Shown in pieces: positions 62,184 to 64,000 of a DNA stretch of 64,000 nt (position 1 is the stretch's first letter; each line of letters opens with the position of its first letter). The stretch covers positions 3,038,001 through 3,102,000 of the forward strand of contig NZ_CP054043.1 in NCBI RefSeq assembly GCF_013282725.1, given 5' to 3'. Under the pieces are notes generated by a model, which was given only the letters and a program-made list of their open reading frames with translations, was not told the DNA's origin and ran no database searches. Both the position numbers and the translations under genes were made by a program. The stretch is from Yersinia mollaretii ATCC 43969. GTDB lineage: Bacteria; Pseudomonadota; Gammaproteobacteria; Enterobacterales; Enterobacteriaceae.

Positions 62184-62307
62184 TAGGCTATTTTGCTTGC
62201 CATTTTGGGATTGGGCAGTGCTCAGAATCCTCACGTACTACGTGTACGCTCCGGTTCTTGCGCGCTGGCCGCACCCAAACTGTCTGCGCCAATAACGCCT
62301 ATTGGAT
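62184..62307 (+). repeat. Tandem repeat copy 2 (124 bp)
   Basis: This is the second copy of the unit starting at 62054, separated from it by only six bases. I find no difference between the copies by eye, which suggests a recent duplication or ongoing conversion. Confidence 0.9.
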
Positions 62308-62356
62308 AGGTTGTGATCTGGCTGTGTTCGGTTGCCAGCATCACCGGTATCAATGA

Positions 62357-62458
62357 GGTGAGGATAGGCAGAAGAGTAAAGCGTCCGCGCCAAGGATGGC
62401 GCGGCACGAGCCTCCAAGGATGGATTGACGGCGTCTTTACGATCTGCCTGTTCTCACC
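62357..62458. repeat. 102-bp imperfect palindrome upstream of flgK
   Basis: GGTGAG and AGGCAGA on the left match TCTGCCT and CTCACC on the right (62357-62372 against 62443-62458), with a further GTAAAG / CTTTAC pair inside and two CCAAGGATGG blocks. It would fold into a long hairpin. It looks like another dispersed enterobacterial intergenic element and sits between the tandem repeats and the flgK promoter. Confidence 0.7.
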
Positions 62459-62515
62459 GTAACGTGCGCGGCTTTATTCCTTGGTTTTACTCACAATAAT
62501 GCTCGATATTTTCAC

Positions 62516-62542
62516 TCAAGTTTCTCAATGTCGGGCCGATAA
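62516..62542 (+). promoter_or_regulatory. Sigma-28 promoter of flgK
   Basis: TCAAGTTT (7 of 8), eleven bases, GCCGATAA (8 of 8). The start falls about 95 bases before the flgK ATG, as expected for class III transcription of flgKL. Confidence 0.88.
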
Positions 62543-62644
62543 TCATTACAAGCTGTGCGGGGGCGTCGATCTCCTCAGGCAGTATCCCCATATTAATAAA
62601 TGCAGGTGCATGATGTGAATCGCCTGCGGTAAAAGGATCTCTTC

Positions 62645-64000
62645 ATGTCCAATAGTTTAATGAATACTGCGATGAGTGGCCTGAGCGCCGCGCAATATGC
62701 CCTGAGCACCGTCAGTAATAACATCACCAATTTTCAGGTGGCGGGCTATAACCGCCAGAACGCTATCTTTGCGCAAAATGGTGGCACCTTAAGCCCCGCA
62801 GGCTTTATTGGTAATGGCGTGACCGTGACCGGTGTCAACCGTGAGTATAACTCCTTTATTACCAACCAATTGCGTTCTTCACAGACGCAAAGCAGCGGGT
62901 TGACTACCTACTATCAGCAAATCTCGCAAATCGATAATTTGCTCTCCAACTCCTCCAATAACCTCTCCGTCACCATGCAGGACTTCTTTAGTAACCTGCA
63001 AAACTTGGTGAGCAACGCCGGTGATGATGCGGCGCGTAAAACGGTATTGGGCAAGGCAGAAGGGCTGGTGAACCAGTTCCAGAATGCGGATAAGTATCTG
63101 CGTGATATGGATACCGGCGTCAACCAGAAGATCACCGAAAGCGTGACCAAGATTAATAACTATTCCGAGCAGATAGCCAAGCTCAATGATCAAATCACCC
63201 GCCTGCGCGGCAGCAGTGGCAGCGAACCTAACGCCTTGCTCGATCAGCGCGACCAACTGGTGACTGAACTGAATCAGATTGTCGGTGTGACCGTCACTCA
63301 GCAAGATGGTGATGCCTATAACGTCGCGTTTGCTAACGGTCTGCCACTGGTGCAAGGCTCAAGCTCTCACAAAATTGAAGCGATCGCGTCTAGCAGTGAT
63401 GCCACACGCTTAGCCATTGGCTACAAATATGGCAGTGGCGACGTGATGGAAGTGGACGAAAGCCGTCTGGCGACCGGTAGCCTCGGCGGCACCTTGAAAT
63501 TCCGCAGTGAAGCACTGGATAGCGCCCGCAATCAATTAGGCCAACTGGCCTTGGCGATGGCAGATAGCTTTAACACCCAGCATAAAGCCGGCTTTGATAT
63601 CAATGGTGATCCGGGCGATGACTTCTTTAGTTTTGCTCAGCCCAATGTGCTGAAAAACTCGAATAATCAGGGTGATGCTAGCTTGACGGTAAAGTATACC
63701 GACACCTCGAAAGTCAAAGCCAGCGACTACAGTGTGGAATTTGATGGCACCGATTGGCAGGTGACTCGCCTGTCGGATAACACCAAAGTCCCGGCGAATC
63801 CGGTGAAAGATGTCAATGGTGACACCACTGGCTTGAGCTTCGACGGTCTCGACGTCAGCATTGATAACGGCACGGGTGGCGCACAAAGCAAAGATAAGTT
63901 TTTGGTGAAAACGGTGTCGAATGTGGCGGCTAATCTGCAAGTTGCCGTGACAGACTCCAGTAAAATTGCCGCCGCTGGGACAGCGGATGGTGGCGCAAGT
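62645..64000 (+). CDS. flgK: FlgK, hook-filament junction protein (HAP1), partial
   Basis: FlgK joins hook to filament. The open frame starts at the ATG at 62645 behind AAAGGAT and runs to the window edge, so about 452 residues are seen and the C-terminus is missing. It begins MSNSLMNTAMSGLSAAQYAL with SNNITNFQVAGYNRQNAIF, the conserved rod-type N-terminal motif, then a coiled segment (ITESVTKINNYSEQIAKLND). It has a variable middle domain. The start is well placed after the sigma-28 promoter. Confidence 0.96.
   Translation, partial: MSNSLMNTAMSGLSAAQYALSTVSNNITNFQVAGYNRQNAIFAQNGGTLSPAGFIGNGVTVTGVNREYNSFITNQLRSSQTQSSGLTTYYQQISQIDNLLSNSSNNLSVTMQDFFSNLQNLVSNAGDDAARKTVLGKAEGLVNQFQNADKYLRDMDTGVNQKITESVTKINNYSEQIAKLNDQITRLRGSSGSEPNALLDQRDQLVTELNQIVGVTVTQQDGDAYNVAFANGLPLVQGSSSHKIEAIASSSDATRLAIGYKYGSGDVMEVDESRLATGSLGGTLKFRSEALDSARNQLGQLALAMADSFNTQHKAGFDINGDPGDDFFSFAQPNVLKNSNNQGDASLTVKYTDTSKVKASDYSVEFDGTDWQVTRLSDNTKVPANPVKDVNGDTTGLSFDGLDVSIDNGTGGAQSKDKFLVKTVSNVAANLQVAVTDSSKIAAAGTADGGAS

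Overview
The window is a chromosomal segment of an enterobacterium. Gene content, gene order and the ERIC and other dispersed repeats point to Yersinia, outside the Y. pestis/pseudotuberculosis group. A complete citrate-fermentation locus, an AppA-type phytase and a lac operator/LacI/LacZ set would suit an environmental Y. intermedia-like strain, but that species guess is inference only. Almost every gene is an ordinary, intact orthologue. The less expected material is in the gaps: leader peptides, attenuator-like structures, small ORFs, repeats and operator sites.

Layout. 1-2.8 kb (minus): uhpC (cut by the left edge), uhpB and uhpA, for sensing external sugar phosphate. 3.0-12.6 kb: citrate locus, with the citAB two-component system on the minus strand diverging from citCDEFXGT on the plus strand. 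12.7-14.4 kb: an EntD-like phosphopantetheinyl transferase and the lipid A hydroxylase lpxO. 14.5 kb: tRNA-Asn. 14.7-21.6 kb: housekeeping and accessory genes, namely mtfA, a 30-residue membrane protein, the phytase appA, ydfZ, the Kdo hydroxylase kdoO, an Lrp/AsnC regulator, ylaC and a quinone oxidoreductase. 22.0-26.4 kb: lacZ and lacI with a lac operator between them. 26.7-29.4 kb: a cold-shock gene with a CspA-type leader, a small unknown gene and a stand-alone chemoreceptor. 29.9-34.0 kb: a PhoP box followed by mgtC and mgtB, each preceded by a short leader ORF and by hairpins that could be alternative folds. 34.0-64.0 kb: uspC and then the flagellar/chemotaxis cluster flhDC, motAB, cheAW, two chemoreceptors, cheRBYZ, flhBAE, flgNMA (minus) and flgBCDEFGHIJ, with flgK running off the right edge.

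How the parts work together. The flagellar block follows the usual three-tier cascade. A perfect CRP palindrome lies upstream of flhDC. FlhDC should drive the flhB and flgA/flgB units. Sigma-28 promoters, recognisable base by base, precede motA (inside the end of flhC), the first receptor of the che operon, flgM and flgK. The citrate genes encode the sensor, the lyase subunits, the three enzymes that build and attach the prosthetic group, and the CitT citrate/succinate exchanger. The mgt block looks like a PhoP-controlled low-magnesium response with additional control in the leader RNAs; I consider it the most rewarding place for experiments.

Limits. Calls rest on reading translated sequence and motifs and on remembered family members. 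No alignment, profile search or folding program was run.
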